Source of the DNA: Amoebidium appalachense
Lineage: Eukaryota; Ichthyosporea
Direction of reading: 5' to 3'
NCBI GenBank assembly: GCA_963693365.1
Contig: CAVNZM010000018.1
Location: forward strand, 2,356,001 to 2,420,000
Length of the DNA: 64,000 nt
Below are positions 1 through 14,808 of this stretch, piece by piece; positions within the stretch are counted from its first letter, which is position 1, and each line of letters opens with the position of its first letter. Under the pieces are notes generated by a model that was given only the letters and a program-made list of their open reading frames with translations, was not told the origin of the DNA and ran no database searches. The position numbers and the translations under genes are program-made.

Positions 1-1017
1 TAACCGTATTGTCCTTTGGTCAATCGTAACGGACAGTTTCTTAATCGTAACGGGGGGGTTCTTGGGGATCTGCAAGCCCAGATAAAAACGCACCTCCAGT
101 CACAAAACTCAAAATACGCGTTTTTACAAATTAAGAATCGCAAACTTACAAGCCCTGGACACTTGTCGGGGCTCCATATTGCTCATGAGAAGCGCTGTAG
201 GTATGTTCTTGAACAGAAATATTGAAAAAACTAGGTACAGTTAGATATTAGGGGGCCTTAAAGCGTTTATAATGCTATACATCTGATACGAAAGCTGTTA
301 CGACGGCACCCTAAACTTATTCGTATCGGGGTCTTTCGTTAACTAAGAAAATAACATCTCTTTTAAATCCCGTTTTTCTATATTGATATCAGAACCCGAC
401 AGGCCAAACGGGGCTACGTATTCTTTCACACCAACGCCATAATAACCACCAGGCCACTTTTTCCTAGAAAAATGCCTGGGCCTATGAAAAAACACAAGAA
501 TATTATATTTAAGTATATATAAACGATACGATAGACCAACACAGCACCTCACAGCGTTAATCGTATTGCCCCCCGTGCTTAATCGTAATTACGACACTTC
601 TGGTGTCTGGGTCGTATTGCAACCCCTGGTCTCCGGTTGCTTTTGATTGGCTTAGATTACACAACTCCAAATATGACTTAGCGCCGTATCGTCCGATTGG
701 TACGCGTAGATGACTGTCAGATCTTGAGAGATCGCTGCAGCGTACAACGGCGACTGCCTTTTTGTAGGCGGACCGCCAGCATCGATCGATCACACAAGTG
801 TTCACTGAGGCACACAACTCAAAAAACCACTCAGAATCAAGTGAGATGAAGTGATGCCACTGTGTCTGTCAGTCTGCGTCACATCATGCAACTGCGTATG
901 GGCTCGCCACTGCTGATGGGTGAGCCCAAACACGAAGATACATAAACACGAGCGCGCACATACAAATGTCGCGCACGCACAAACACGCAAACACGCACGC
1001 CGACACGGGTACGCCTC

Positions 1018-1170
1018 ACACACGCACACACACACACATACATACACACACGCACACGCACACACACACGCACACGCACACGCACACGCACACGCACACG
1101 CACACGCACACTCACACTCACACGCACACGCACACGCACACGCACACGCACACGCACACGCACACGCACG
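1018..1170. repeat. (CA)/(CACACG) microsatellite
   Basis: Alternating purine-pyrimidine tract of CA and CG dinucleotides over about 150 bp, with the six-base pattern CACACG predominating. Such alternating tracts are known to favour left-handed Z-DNA. No coding meaning is inferred. Confidence 0.9.
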
Positions 1171-1814
1171 TATACTCACGAACACGCACACAACACAGAC
1201 GCACCCACCCACCCGTGCATGAAGTCGATACTCTCATGACCTGCAGTCAGAAAGAACCCACAATTCCACCCTTCCCCTCGTGCACCCTCTTCCCTTTCTT
1301 CCTTCCTCGAAGTCCCGGGGAAATATTCCACGCATATTCCATGGTGTGGTGCGGGAGGGAAATCATGTTTAAGAGTGTGTCGGTGCGTGTATGTGTGGTG
1401 TGTGTCTGTAGGCACGGGGGGGCGGGGGGAGGTGGGGAGGGAGGGCCGGGGGGGGGGGGGGGGGGGGGAGGGGGAGGGTAGTGTGTTTGTGTCTTTGGGG
1501 GGGGGAGGGGGTGGGGGAGGGGATATGGTATTAAAGCACTCGGCATTGTGATGCCATGTTTCTTTGTCGTACACACAGAGGCCCAGAATGTGAACCGGCG
1601 AATGCACATGGCCATGTGCATGCATGCACTTTTATTGACAAGGAATCTCGAAACTTCTTGGGCAGCCTAAATTTAACTCACTTACAGTGAGTGGGCGTTT
1701 TGCCTTGTTGGACACACACACACACACACCACACACAGACACACACACGTATCATGGTGCACGTTTTAAGGCTGTGGGCGTGTGATATCTGTGTTTATTA
1801 CTACTGGTGAAGTT

Positions 1815-2163
<349 letters not shown>

Positions 2164-2728
2164 CGAAACAGGACAGGGAAAAAATAAGAAAAAAGCGGCT
2201 CATGCGGTACATAGTGGTTAGCCTCAGTTTCATTAATGAGGGGGGGGGGGGGGGGGGGGGGGGGGGGATGGAAAACACTCCGAAAGTCATATTGCATGTG
2301 CATAAGTTGGCTTGTGGGTACACGTACCCCGAAGTTCGCCCTGCGCGCACGAGATAATTGATCATTATAACTACTACATACAGGTATCATCATGAAAAAG
2401 ACCTGGGGCTGGCAGGCGTGCGTACATGTACATGAGTTTGAAAGTTTCCCAAAGGGTGGGGTGGGGGGGGGGGGGGGAGGGGGGAAGGAGGAGAGTGGGG
2501 GAAGGAACAGGAGAGGGAGGCAAAGGAGGAGCCTAGCGGGGAGGAGAGGGGAGGGCAGGGGGGTGGGGGGGGGGGGGGGGGGGGGGGGGAAGGGGGTGGG
2601 GCTCGTAGATGAGCCATGGGGCCATGGTGCGGCAGGCACGTGCACTGCCTGGAGTCGGATGGGCTCAGACCGTGTGGCGCCAAAAAGAATCATGCAACAT
2701 GTTGCAATTGTTATTGTTACGTTAGCTG

Positions 2729-2771
2729 TTACGTCACTTGTTACGTCACATGATACGCGCTAAGCCAATCA
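2729..2771. promoter_or_regulatory. Twin CRE-like sites and CCAAT box
   Basis: Two identical TTACGTCA words (2729-2736 and 2741-2748), the core of CRE/ATF-type bZIP sites, are followed by CCAATCA (2765-2771), an NF-Y-type CCAAT box. They lie about 500 bp upstream of the F-box gene start at 3270, with no other gene between. A promoter role is inferred from motif and position only. Confidence 0.45.
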
Positions 2772-3269
2772 GATTGCCGGGATGTGTTGAAAGGCTTTTC
2801 GTGACCGTCAAATCCGCGCGATACACACACTTGCAAAATGAGCACACACAAAACGGCGCAGAGCGACACTTTTTCTTCAGTCTAGTTCAAGTACGCATGC
2901 TTTGAAAGCACGGGTTTGTGAACCTGTGTGCCTCACATGTATGCATGGGGCATGCCGGCACACCTCACATCGACTATTGAGCTGCAATGGCGTGACCTCA
3001 GCTTTCAGCAAGAATCGTCGGCCTCAGTTTGATCATATTGCGTGGCACCGTGCCGAGTTTCAATTTGTTCCTTTACTAAAACATCAAATCAGCATTCGCA
3101 TCACTTCAATTAGAGCACACATGCATACAGCTCAGAGTCAGCAACAGGAGTTTCCATTTTTTTAACCCTTTTTGCTGTTGCGACTTCGCTGATTTTCTGG
3201 TCGCTATTTCGCTGGTGGCCATGGGCTCGCAGAACCGAGCCAGAGCACAAGGAAATTGAAGCTCCGAGA

Positions 3270-4533
3270 ATGAACATCACCAGCTGGAGCAATGAAGAGC
3301 TCAGCCACATCTTCCCGTTTCTGGATCTGTCGGACAGGGCGACCGCATCGCTCGTATGCCGCCGATGGCTTCATGTTGCACGCAGAACACCTTTTTCGCT
3401 GGAAGTATACCTGGACTTCAGGACCATTGACTGGGGAAAGACAGAAATCGGTTTAAGGGCATTGGGAAGTACTCTTCGCTTAATGGACGTCGAATTCCTA
3501 CCTGCTAACGCTCTCACCGACGAACGACTGGCAAGTATCGTTTCTTTTTGTCCAAACGTGAAAACATTGCTTCTTCGTGTTCCGGAGGGGTCCCTGGATA
3601 TATCTCCCCTGGCTGCTTGCAGAGACCTAACCTGTCTCGAACTGTGTTTCGAAGAGGTGTCCGGAATAAGGGCCCTCTTGCATCTACCCAAACTGAAAAC
3701 GTTTTTTTTTTTTGGCGGAGGGGACGAGTACACAGTCACACGTGAAGAGATCGATGTCATTCGCCAGTGCACATCCCTCAAGCGGCTCTCAATCCCCAAA
3801 ATGGGTGATGGCATGTCTCTTTCTCTCCTGTTCACCCTTACGCGTCTTGAGAGTCTGACATGTGTGTGTGTGGATCTACCCGACGATTCATCTGCGTGGC
3901 CTTTAACAGAGCTGAGGGTGTTTACAGGCTGGCCCATTTGTCTAAGACAACACTGGCGTCCTTTAACTACCCTTCCAAAACTTCGCGCGTTGTATTTGGG
4001 TGGTGGGCAGGTGCGTGAGCGAGATTTGGAATACGCCGCAAGATGCACCGGATTGACTTTGCTCGGAATGCAATATTAGCTCAGAGTTGGAGAGCCTTTC
4101 CCCAATTTCCCGCCTGACCCGCCTACGAAAGCTGGTATTTGAAGAGTGCGCCTCATTGAACGACATCTCTGCATTGAGTGCATGTGCAGAGTTAACCGAG
4201 TTGGCGATGCGTAATGTCCTTTCCCTTGAAAGATTCGACACCATTGCTAAGTGTACCGCCCTTAGAAGGCTGTGCCTGACACACACCGCCAACCCCATCA
4301 ACGTTACACCGTTTTCCACTTTGAAAATGTTGCAATCGCTAGAAATGGGGCAGTGTGTGGTGGAGGGTGACATGTCTGTTTTTTGTGCGGCAACAGAACT
4401 GAGTGAGGTTGAGATCTATGGATGTCGCATTGCCCATGAGGATGGGGTGGAGAGGCTGGGGAGGGAGGTGTTTGGGGGGGGGGGGGAAGTTTTGTGTGGG
4501 AGAGGTTGCAGGGGGGGAATGGGGCCTGAGTGA
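3270..4533 (+). CDS. F-box / leucine-rich-repeat-like protein, frameshifted
   Basis: Predicted substrate-recognition subunit of an SCF ubiquitin ligase. The N-terminus (residues 1-40) is an F-box with the typical SHIFPFLDLSDRATASLVCRRW core, which would bind Skp1. The rest is a series of irregular leucine-rich units of the type 'L-DISPLAACRDLTCLEL', the likely substrate-binding solenoid. It is single-exon and clearly paralogous to the gene at 33633-35153. The frame runs from the ATG at 3270 to a TAG at 4077-4079. The homology continues immediately in the next frame (from about 4078, 'SELESLSPISRLTRLRKL'), so one base is extra near 4075-4078. The C-terminus then runs into a G tract at 4473-4484 that probably also disturbs the end, where the paralogue ends differently. 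This is either a decaying gene or a sequencing indel. The family call is secure; the intact state is not. Confidence 0.75.
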
Positions 4534-6222
4534 TTTGATTCAAAATCCTACTGTGTGCATGGGTGTAGTGGTGGGTGTGCACGTGGAGAATGTTTTTTGT
4601 TGGGAGGGGGGGGGGGGGGGGTTGGAGGGGGGAGGGGGGGGGGAGGGGGGAGGAGGGGTGTGTGTGGGTGGGCGGGTGGGGGGGGGGGGGGGGGGGGGGT
4701 ATATGAAAATGCCTGGGTCTGTTGTTGTACATACTGAATGGGATTGAGAATTACGGTGTTTGTGTGACGTTTTATTCTGTAGGCCGGTAGTAAATACAAT
4801 AACACCGTAGGCTATAGACCACGGTAGAGTTACTCGACCATGTCATAGTTGCATAAGCTGTAGAAATATTAGACCATGTCTAGTAGAATATTTATCGACT
4901 ATACTTAGTAAAATCGCTCAAGCTCATGCATGTAGCTGCTGTACTGTGCAGCAAACAAGGCTGTGTGGGGTCACACACGTATACCTTTATGAACTTTGGG
5001 TTACCGTATTAACTGGTCTGTTACTGCATTTTTGATCTTAGTCGAGGCTTAAGATCATAGTATGTCACGATGTGTTTATATACTTATGTAATGATGTACT
5101 AATGTACTAATATACTCATGTATCATGACTTGTACCTAAATGGCAGTAGCGGTGACCAAACAGCGTATGTGTAATACACCCTGCAAACTTGTTACCATCC
5201 AGTTTCCAAAAATACCATCCAACTTTGTTTTGCACTGTACAGTACATTTCCGACCACTGTTGTGTGCATGTTGTGCATGGTGTGGATACCTTATAGATAA
5301 ATATGTCCGGAAACACCATCCAGCTTATAGGAACATGAAATATATCCTAAAAATTCCATCCAATTATCGTGAATTTTTGCCCCTGAATGGCAGTGTCGTC
5401 TATAGTTATGAGGGGCTCCTGGAACGGATGCTCGGAAGTCTCTGGTTGTGCATATCTTGTAGGTAGCAAATGTTTATGATGATATATACCAAAAGTTGAC
5501 ATCACCCGCGGGTATGTCTTGTGCATATATCCCGACAAGCTTGGTCTGCATGTGGCACATACCATGGTGAGGAACCAATGTTAACTGACCGATTACTTTA
5601 TCTTATACTATTTGAAGAATTACTAGCGCTCCAGTTGTTACATTAGTGTTGATAACTTATGATACTGATCATTAGGTTTGATTGCAACACTACACCTTCC
5701 TCTTCATTTAGAACATGGCCCTTGCATAGAAGAGTTAGACCGATTAGAGTATGCATACTGTGCAAAAGGTTATAATCTATTGCACACCCCACAACGGCGG
5801 GTTAGTTGGTGAGGGGTTAGGAGTGGGCGGGGGGGGGGTGGGGGGGGGGGGGGGGGGGGGAGGAGGGGGGGGGGGGAGGGGGGTAAAAGAAAGATAACTA
5901 ACACGTACAAGTCCTTTGGGGTGTTCTGAAAACTCAGCATCACCCTGGCTGGGAAGAATTGTTGAAACGTATTAGTGGGTTTGTAGGAAACTTTTTGCAC
6001 TCATATCATTCGTGACGAGATATACATTTTATGTTGAATTAACTAGCTTCCCCCCCATCCCCCCCCCCCCCCCCCCCCCCCCTTCCCCCCTCTCTCCCCC
6101 CGACCCGTTGGTACTTCGCTTGCAGTAATTATAATTCACCAGAAGATACACAAGTTGATAGGCCGGATGTTATCACAGTGGTTAGAGTTGTCCCCCCCCC
6201 CCCCCCCCATCCTAGGCCTCAC

Positions 6223-6383
<161 letters not shown>

Positions 6384-7469
6384 CACACTCACGCACGTGC
6401 ACAACGTTGAATGCATGACGCTGTTTCATATTTTGGCTAGTATCGTGCGAACATTTATGAGCTGTTATTCGAGCTATTGTTGATTGTGGCAACTTCAATT
6501 CGGGAAAGCTACACTTTGAGTAGAATCCATTTGAGGCTGTGAAGAGATAGTGCAGGCGTGAAATTCCACTGGTGTATACATGTACTTACTTACCACCCAA
6601 CAAAATACACCCTGGGCTAGATAATAATGTTAATACGAGATATACATTTTGTTAGATAACTAGTCCCCCCCCCCCCCCCCCCCCGCGCACTCATTTTTTT
6701 ATTTAAAAGAACTATTCAAAACAACCACATGGCATTTGCAGGTTACTAATGATTATTGGGGCCTTCTACCTCTCCCTTCTCTCCCACGGTTCCCCCCAAC
6801 AACATGAACAAACTCCAAGTCTGCCGCCACAACTGCATAAAACTTGAAGAATAATAAGCTTTCAAAACACTTTACCATGTAACAACTTGGGAAGACACCA
6901 AACGACAGTAGTACTGAGACACACCGAAAAACTAAACATAGGGCCAAATAGTGATTATGTAGGGAATCGAGTAAACTGAAACCCGATGATCTGGTTGGTC
7001 CCAAGAATCCCTTTAAATTTTTTGAGCCTTTTGATTGGGACCAAGATTTTCTTTTTAATTTTCTGGGTTATGGCTAGTTTGCCAGATGATCTTTTCACGG
7101 TCACATCGTTTGCATGCCCAAACAACACACACACACAGTCAGTAACTATCATGCACCACCAATGTAGATAGTTAGACCACATATTTTCGAAACACAATCA
7201 TAACTGAGACCCCACCCATACCTGAGACTGGTCTCTCTTTGCCTCGAGTAAACAGCGTAAACCCCACACAATCATGCACGATATATGCAGAAGTCACCCA
7301 AATTCAAGACATAGGTTTGCCTGATGATTATCGTCTTTTTGAACACATACCGAACACGTGTGAACAGGGCGTGTTTTTAACCTGTATTGGCTGGCTGGGT
7401 AGACACCTTTGAACCACGAAACATCGACACACACACACACCAGCTGATATCAAGTGTCCCAGAGGCCTT

Positions 7470-7471
7470 CC

Positions 7472-7502
<31 letters not shown>

Positions 7503-8840
7503 ATTCGCCCTCTCCTGCCCCCCTCCCCGCCCCCTCCCACAAAAAACAAAACTTTGAAAAAAGGAAAGGAAGGAAGAAAAAAGAAAGAAAAGAAAGGGGA
7601 AATTGGGGGGAAAAGAAAAAAAAAAAAAAAAAAAAAAGCCATTTTCAAAAAAAAAAAAACAAAGAAAAGAAAGGGCAGGCAAAAAAAGAAAAAAAGGATT
7701 TTTTTTTTTTTAAATAAAAAAACGTGGAAGCAACTAATTGATAACAGTTGATATCAAGGTAATACCATAGGTACACGTGATTGCAAATATAACCGTCACC
7801 ATACCCGACTTTATGATCGGATCTCCATATGCATGTGCGTACCTGATATATTGTTGTGGAGATATGCCACCCCTCCCCCCTTCCCCCCTCCCCCCTCCCC
7901 TCCCCCTCTCCCCACCCATCCACCCACCCACCTCCCCCCCCCCCCCCCCCCCCAAAACTCACCCACCCACCCACCCACCCCCACTCCCCCCCCCCCCCCC
8001 CCCTCTCATTCCCCTGCCCCCCCCTCCCCCCCCCCCCCCCCCCCACAAAAAAAAATTAAAAATCTGAGACTTGTCTCTCTGCCTCGATTAAACTGGCAGC
8101 CTAAATCGCGATATGTTATCTAAAATCATCCCCAATAAGCGTTCACATCAACCACAATCGCACATCATGCCCTCTCCCGAGCTCCCCTTTTTACCCTCGT
8201 CCATCCGCCTGCTATATGAGCAGCTGCTGTTAATGGCCCCCCCCCCCCCCCCCCCCCCCCCGCTCCATCCCTCCTCCCCCTCCCCCCCCCGCCCCCTCCC
8301 CCCCTCCCCCCCCCCCCCCCCTTTCCCCCCGCCCCTCCCCGTCCCCCCCTCCCCCCCCCCCCCCCACCTCACTTCCTTTTCTTCCTGACCAACCCTTCCC
8401 CTCCTCTCCCCGTTATCCCCTCCGATGCCATATCCTTGACTTTCTCAGTGCATTGCACACACAAAAAAACCAATCGATTATGAGGCAGTGTGCCGCTTCC
8501 GTGCCCATCTCCACATGTCCACCTTCTACTACTCACGATGTGTCACCTTAAAGTTTTGCATTTGTGTTGTTAAGGCCGCCTAGGCCGCCCCCTCCCCCCT
8601 CCCCCCTCTCCCCCCGCCGCCCACGGAGATATGCGCTCCAGCGGATCTTTTTCTTTACAGACGTCTCCCCCCCCCCCCCCCCCCCCCCCGTCCACACCTC
8701 CCCCCCCCCCCCCCCCCTCCCCCCTCCCCCCTCCCCCCTCCCCTCCAGTCTCCCCCTCCCCCCCCCTCCCCCCCCCCCCCCATCTTTTCGTGCCCCCCCC
8801 CCCCCCCCCCCCCCCCCTCCCGTTCCCATCTGCCCGTCCT
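7470..8840. repeat. C-rich polypyrimidine block
   Basis: Successive blocks of C homopolymers and (CCCT)/(CCCA) words at 7473-7497, 7869-8044, 8238-8365 and 8583-8820, separated by ordinary sequence of 100-200 bp. The poly-Pro and poly-Gly open frames over it are not credible genes. Confidence 0.85.
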
Positions 8841-8978
8841 CTAATTAGCTTATTACAACAAGAACTACTATACAAAATCAGATTCTCATAAACCACCTCC
8901 TTCACCATGGTAAACCTGAAACGTTCTGAGCCTTTTGCACCGTCTCCTTCTGAGACTCTCTATGTTTCATCATGACAT

Positions 8979-9024
<46 letters not shown>

Positions 9025-9284
9025 AGAAAAAAAAAAAAAAGAAAAAGAAAAAAAATGGACACATACTGTATACACACATCTCCAGAGTATCTCATCATCG
9101 ATGTGGAAACTGTGGTAAGCCCAAGGCCTGGGGGTAGCCAAAACTTTGATTGGCATCAGAGAAAAAGCCCGCGCTGCCAAATGGAGAAAACCATTGACTA
9201 TCATAGACTCAATTTACAATTTGATTGATGGGGTTAAATTTGGAATCAGCTGAATTAGCGGTAAAAGGAGAAAAGTCCCGGTTT

Positions 9285-9517
9285 TACAGATACCGTCCGC
9301 CATTAAGATTACCCGCTAATAAGAATATGCTAGCGACGAAGTGGGATTTTTTAAGAATAAGCACAACCGCAGCCAGATTTTGGGATCATCTTAGGGGTGT
9401 TTTGACTAGTACACCCTGTTGGCCGCCGTTAAGAATACTACAACAGACCGTCCAAAAAAAAATAATATGCACCGCGACCCGCTTTGGCGGGGTTCTTAAT
9501 GGTGGACGGCATCTGTA
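9285..9517. mobile_element. MITE with ~30-bp terminal inverted repeats and TA flanks
   Basis: The left end (from 9285) reads TACAGATACCGTCCGCCATT and the reverse complement of the right end (from 9517) reads TACAGATGCCGTCCACCATT. Similarity continues for about 30 bp with a few mismatches. Both ends finish in TA, as expected for the TA target duplication of Tc1/mariner-type elements. The 233-bp interior has no coding capacity, so it would be a non-autonomous element. No second copy is seen in this window. Confidence 0.8.
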
Positions 9518-9578
9518 GTCTGATCTGTGGGAAACAACGGCTTGCAGCTGCAGTGATCGGATGATTTTGGCGGAGGGT

Positions 9579-9884
<306 letters not shown>

Positions 9885-9982
9885 GGGTGTGGACTACTTT
9901 CCGGACTACTCCCACATGCACAAAAACAAGAACAACAAACCCCAGACACACACATGCACATAATAACGAAGACACACAATGT

Positions 9983-10035
<53 letters not shown>

Positions 10036-10579
10036 ACACACGTCAACAACAACAAGAAAACACAGACAAAAACACACACACACAAGCACACCCACATACA
10101 CCTGCACACCAATTCACACGCACACACACACACCCGAAAGAAAATCAACACAGAACCACCCACATCTTCGCCTGGGATTCTGTTGGATGTTTATTTGTGA
10201 TGATTATTTTCCTTTTTCAAACGGGGTACAAATGGCCGTTTGAATCGGTCATACACTCTGTCTTATGCGCCTTGAGCTTTTGTAAAGTTTTAAAATATAA
10301 TAAAATATAAACATAAACTTTAGGGAACCGCCCAATGACACGATAACACAGCTGCAGAGCAGAAGAACACCGAACAGAAGAACACCGTGTACTAGGACAC
10401 CTCCACTGCGACGAATACAACACTACGCTCTAAAATGCGCACAATTTGAAACAACACAAAAAACAAGCGCGGGAGACACGTGTGCATACAACATCATATA
10501 GTTAGTTTGTGTCACCCAAGCACCGGAGGGGGGGGAGGGGGGGGGGGGGGGGGGACCCACCCACCCCCCTGCGGCTACG

Positions 10580-10613
<34 letters not shown>

Positions 10614-13391
10614 CTACCACCAGGGGGGACGTCGATATTTGCTACTCTCCCCACCCCCCATTTCAAATTCAAAAATCCTTGATTCTATGCCCTCTACGAG
10701 TACTAGAGACGTGCGAGATATGATACACCCACTGCGACATATGCATAGGCACACCGATTGAAAGTTCATTACATTTGTAGTCTTTTCGACAGCTACATGA
10801 CAACAATTTACTAGTAAGTCTTGGATTTTTGTGAGTTTTTATCCATTTAAGCCTCTTCATATCCTCTAGTTAGTTAATTCCTTTCGAATTCTTTGGCAGG
10901 TAGTGAAAACAAACACTATCGGCTGCCCAAAGAAAAGCAATTCTGGTTTGCCTTCTTGCAAAAAACCTCTTGTGTTCATGTGGGAAGGTTGTTAAAAACC
11001 GGTGATTTCCGTCAGACAAAGACCCATGCACTTTGCAATACAAACACGAAATTTTCCTTGTATACAGGGAGGAAGTGGTCACAATCACCGTGTGCAGGAA
11101 GTGGATTTCTCCAATGCAAACCTACTGAGTATTGAGTAATACATGCTGGCAAATAAATATAAACCCATTACTATTTCTCCGTTTTCCTGACAAAATTCAG
11201 GGCTTGCCCCCTTGTTCACACGTGAGATTGAAAGAGAGGCCCTATTTTTTTATTTTATTTTATATTTTATCCCGTTTCACTCCCGGCGAGGCACTGCCTC
11301 AGGGGAGCTTACCGTCTTCCGCCTAGACACAGATCGTACTGTATAGCACACTCATAAGTCAGGATCCTAAAGAGAGGCCCTACTGGTTAGAGTTCTTTGC
11401 ATCCTGCTGTTGTTTTGCAAAGGGTATTAGTATTAATTGATATTGGATACATACGGAATGACCTCGATGAGTGGCCATTACAACACCCTAGCTAGTACAT
11501 AGCATGAATGCAACACAAAAAGCACACATGGACATACTGACACACGCACGCACACACAATCACGTGGAACACGCGTTGCAAACATGCGCACGCGCATACT
11601 ATCATTCGTTGTGCCATGTCATGATGCCTGTCTGACGAGGTCCCACGGGGCTGGTACACACCACTAACAGCGGTACTGAATAAAACCTTTTAAATAAAAA
11701 GGTTAAAATTAAAGCATACAATCATACACACACAGCGACAGACACACACATGCATGTGCCACGGGGACCGTGGCAGTACCACCGTTGAAACGCGATCGTT
11801 GCCCCCCCCCCCCCAAAAAAAAGGTGTTCCGAATCCTGAGCTGCCAGAGGCGGACTCGGGACTATTGTAAGTCACACACTACAAGTTCACACACACAAAG
11901 TTTGAGCAGGGCAGTGACTGAATGCACCGAAACCTGCATCGGTCACCCTAGCTCAAATTCTTCGTGTTTGATTATCGAAACCATTCGATTGGCTCATTAT
12001 CGGATTCGTGATCCAATAGGATACCTTTTAGGGAAACAGCCAATCAAAATAAATGAATACATTTGAGCCTATTCCTAATGTGGCTCACATCCACCACAAA
12101 CGATTGGTTTTTAGTATAACTGCATTGTTCGAAGCCTCGCTCCTATTGGTGTCTCAAAACTGCCTCCCAGCCATATGGCTGCCATTCCAGTATTCACTTT
12201 CCTATGGGGAATAACAACATCTACATCGTGTACCGGTGTCTAATAAAGATGATGTGTTAAACTGGAAAAATATTATATTCTATCTATTTGTGGTTTTCTC
12301 TTCTATATATGTAGGATTTCCTCTGAGTGACACACAGCTAGTAGACAGCATCGGGGCTTTGAAATTCCAGCGACCTCCTACAAATAATACTCCGAGTCGG
12401 AAATTTGGATCCAAATCTAAAAACAGATCTAACTTGGTAGATGACTTCGCTGTCGTAAGTCGTCGTAGAAATGTTGTGAACTTGTGGAAAACGGAAATAT
12501 ACACATTAAAAATGAAGCCCAAAATAAAGAGGATATTACACGGTATTCAATAAAATCTATCATGTTTATACAATTGCATAAAGCCGCGCTTATCACATTT
12601 GAGTACCGGTCCCTGATACTGACCAATAGGAGCGCAGCCCGGAAATCTTAATTTCAAACCCCCCAAGTTTACTCATTTTCGCGTTCCTGAGCAAAAGTTC
12701 GTGGCACACATCTATAATAATGAAGACTCAAAAAGCAATTGCGTAGAAGCATGGAAAGGATATGAATGCATCAAACTATATCAAAACAGAAGTATATGAC
12801 ATGATAGGAATTGAATGAAGGGTCTACGTTGAGGTATTGCAAACTTTTCAAGAGCACGCTGCACGCAGTCATTTATTTATTGAAAATATTTTTTGATCAC
12901 ACCCCCGCGAGCTTTGGGGAGAGTGTGTCGAAAAGTTGGCAATTCTTCGCATGCCATGGTTAGTGACGGCTATTTATTCCGTCTTTAGTTCAGTTTCCAA
13001 CAGAGTTGTTTCGATTTTTTTTTTCCCCCCCAATTGTTTTTTCAGTGGTTTCCAACAGAATAACGTTCCCAGAGGTAGTGTAGGGCCCATGCATTGACAG
13101 CTCCATTATTGCTCGAGGAATAAGCAGGGGAAAATCGAGTAGCATTGCTCAACAGTTTTTGTTGCTCCCACCCAAGAACCCGGTACAAAGTGTACACTAA
13201 TTGGCTTGGAAAGGGAGAGAAACGGTAGTTTCTACACCCCACCTTTTCCATATGTTACTCTCTCACAAACGATAACAACAACATCCAGCTAGATTCAAGC
13301 TGTTGTAGCAGGCCAGAGGGGTCTTTAACCCAGTTTATTCCCACAACATTTGCACTCCTGTTACTGTCTGTAAGCCAAGAACGTAGCAAGG

Positions 13392-14774
13392 ATGCGGTCT
13401 TCGTTTTTTTCGTTTGTTTTGGCCCTTGCCGCGGCCCTTGCAGCGAAGGGCGCCATCACAACGCGCCAGGCGCAGTGTGATTGTCGTGCGGAGGGGAGCG
13501 GTCTCCCTTGGTGTGCACGCCTGCAGTACTATGACAGCGTGATAAAGGGCACGGTGATAACAAGCTCAAGGTGTGTGTAAAAACACAGGCACACTGAGAC
13601 ACGTACATGCACATGCACAAGTACGCGCGCACGTACATGCATGCACGTGCGCGTGCATGCATGCAAGCACGTGAACGTACGCAAACATGCACATGCATAA
13701 ACACAACTCCGTGGCACGCTGTAACAGTGCCAACATCTGCTCTAAGTCATATTCGGTGGATTGCACAAACACATCCAATGTGTGCATACACCGGTGCTGT
13801 TCCTTATTCACACATAGGTACAGGTCTTCTCAAAATCACTCTGGGGATCACTCATACACTAACAAGAAGGAAAGTGTTGTGTTTTTTTTGGGAAGCAGCA
13901 CGTTTGCGTCTCAAAAATCACTCTGGGGATCACTCATACACTAACAAGAAGGAAAGTGCTGTGTTTTTTTTGGGGGGTATTTTCGGTTATTCTTGCACTG
14001 CATTAGAAGCAGCACGTTTATCAACATAATTTCTTTTTAAAATATTTAGTGGGGGGATTTAATGCTCGGATGCTGTGTAGAATTCAAATGTGCTTGGTGG
14101 TGGTGTGTGTGCGTTGTGTAACAATACCTCACTGGATTTTTAGAATGGAGGTTAAAATTTTAGTTTTAGGATATATGTAAAGAAGTAAACTATAAGTTGA
14201 TCGACTGGAACGAGACGATACTGTGGCGAAGCGTCTGGTGTGCCTCCGTAACAATACCTCACTGGATTTTTAGGATGGAGATTAAGATTTTAGTTTAAGG
14301 ATATATGTAAAAAAGTAAATTATCAGTTGATCGACTGGAAGGAGACGATACTGTGGCGAAGCGTCTGGTGTACCTCCGTAACAATACCTCACTGGATTTT
14401 TAGGATGGAGATTAAGATTTTAGTTTTAGGATATATGTAAAAAAGTAAATTATAAGTTGATCGACTGGAAGGAGACGATACTGTGGCGAAGCGTCTGGTG
14501 TGCCTCCGTAACAATACCTCACTGGATTTTTAGATTAGGATATATGTAAAAAAGTAAATTATAAGTTGATCGTGTGTGCCTCCGTAACAATACCTCAGTC
14601 TTTGGCACACATTGTGTGTGCACATTTGTCCGTCATCTTTATTAGTCCATGTTTGAAGTAAGGTCTACTTTCTTCTCAAGCTAACGTGTGTATATGTATG
14701 CCGTGTGTGTGAATATGTGTGTGGTGTTGTGTGTGAAAGAGTGGACTTTGTGCATGTGTGAGTGTATTAAGTTC

Positions 14775-14808
<34 letters not shown>

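Noticed and set aside
12236-12553. 105-codon frame starting MSNKDDVLNWKN
   Set aside because: No recognisable domain, an equally long frame lies on the opposite strand and there are no flanking exons; not supported as a gene, though not excluded.
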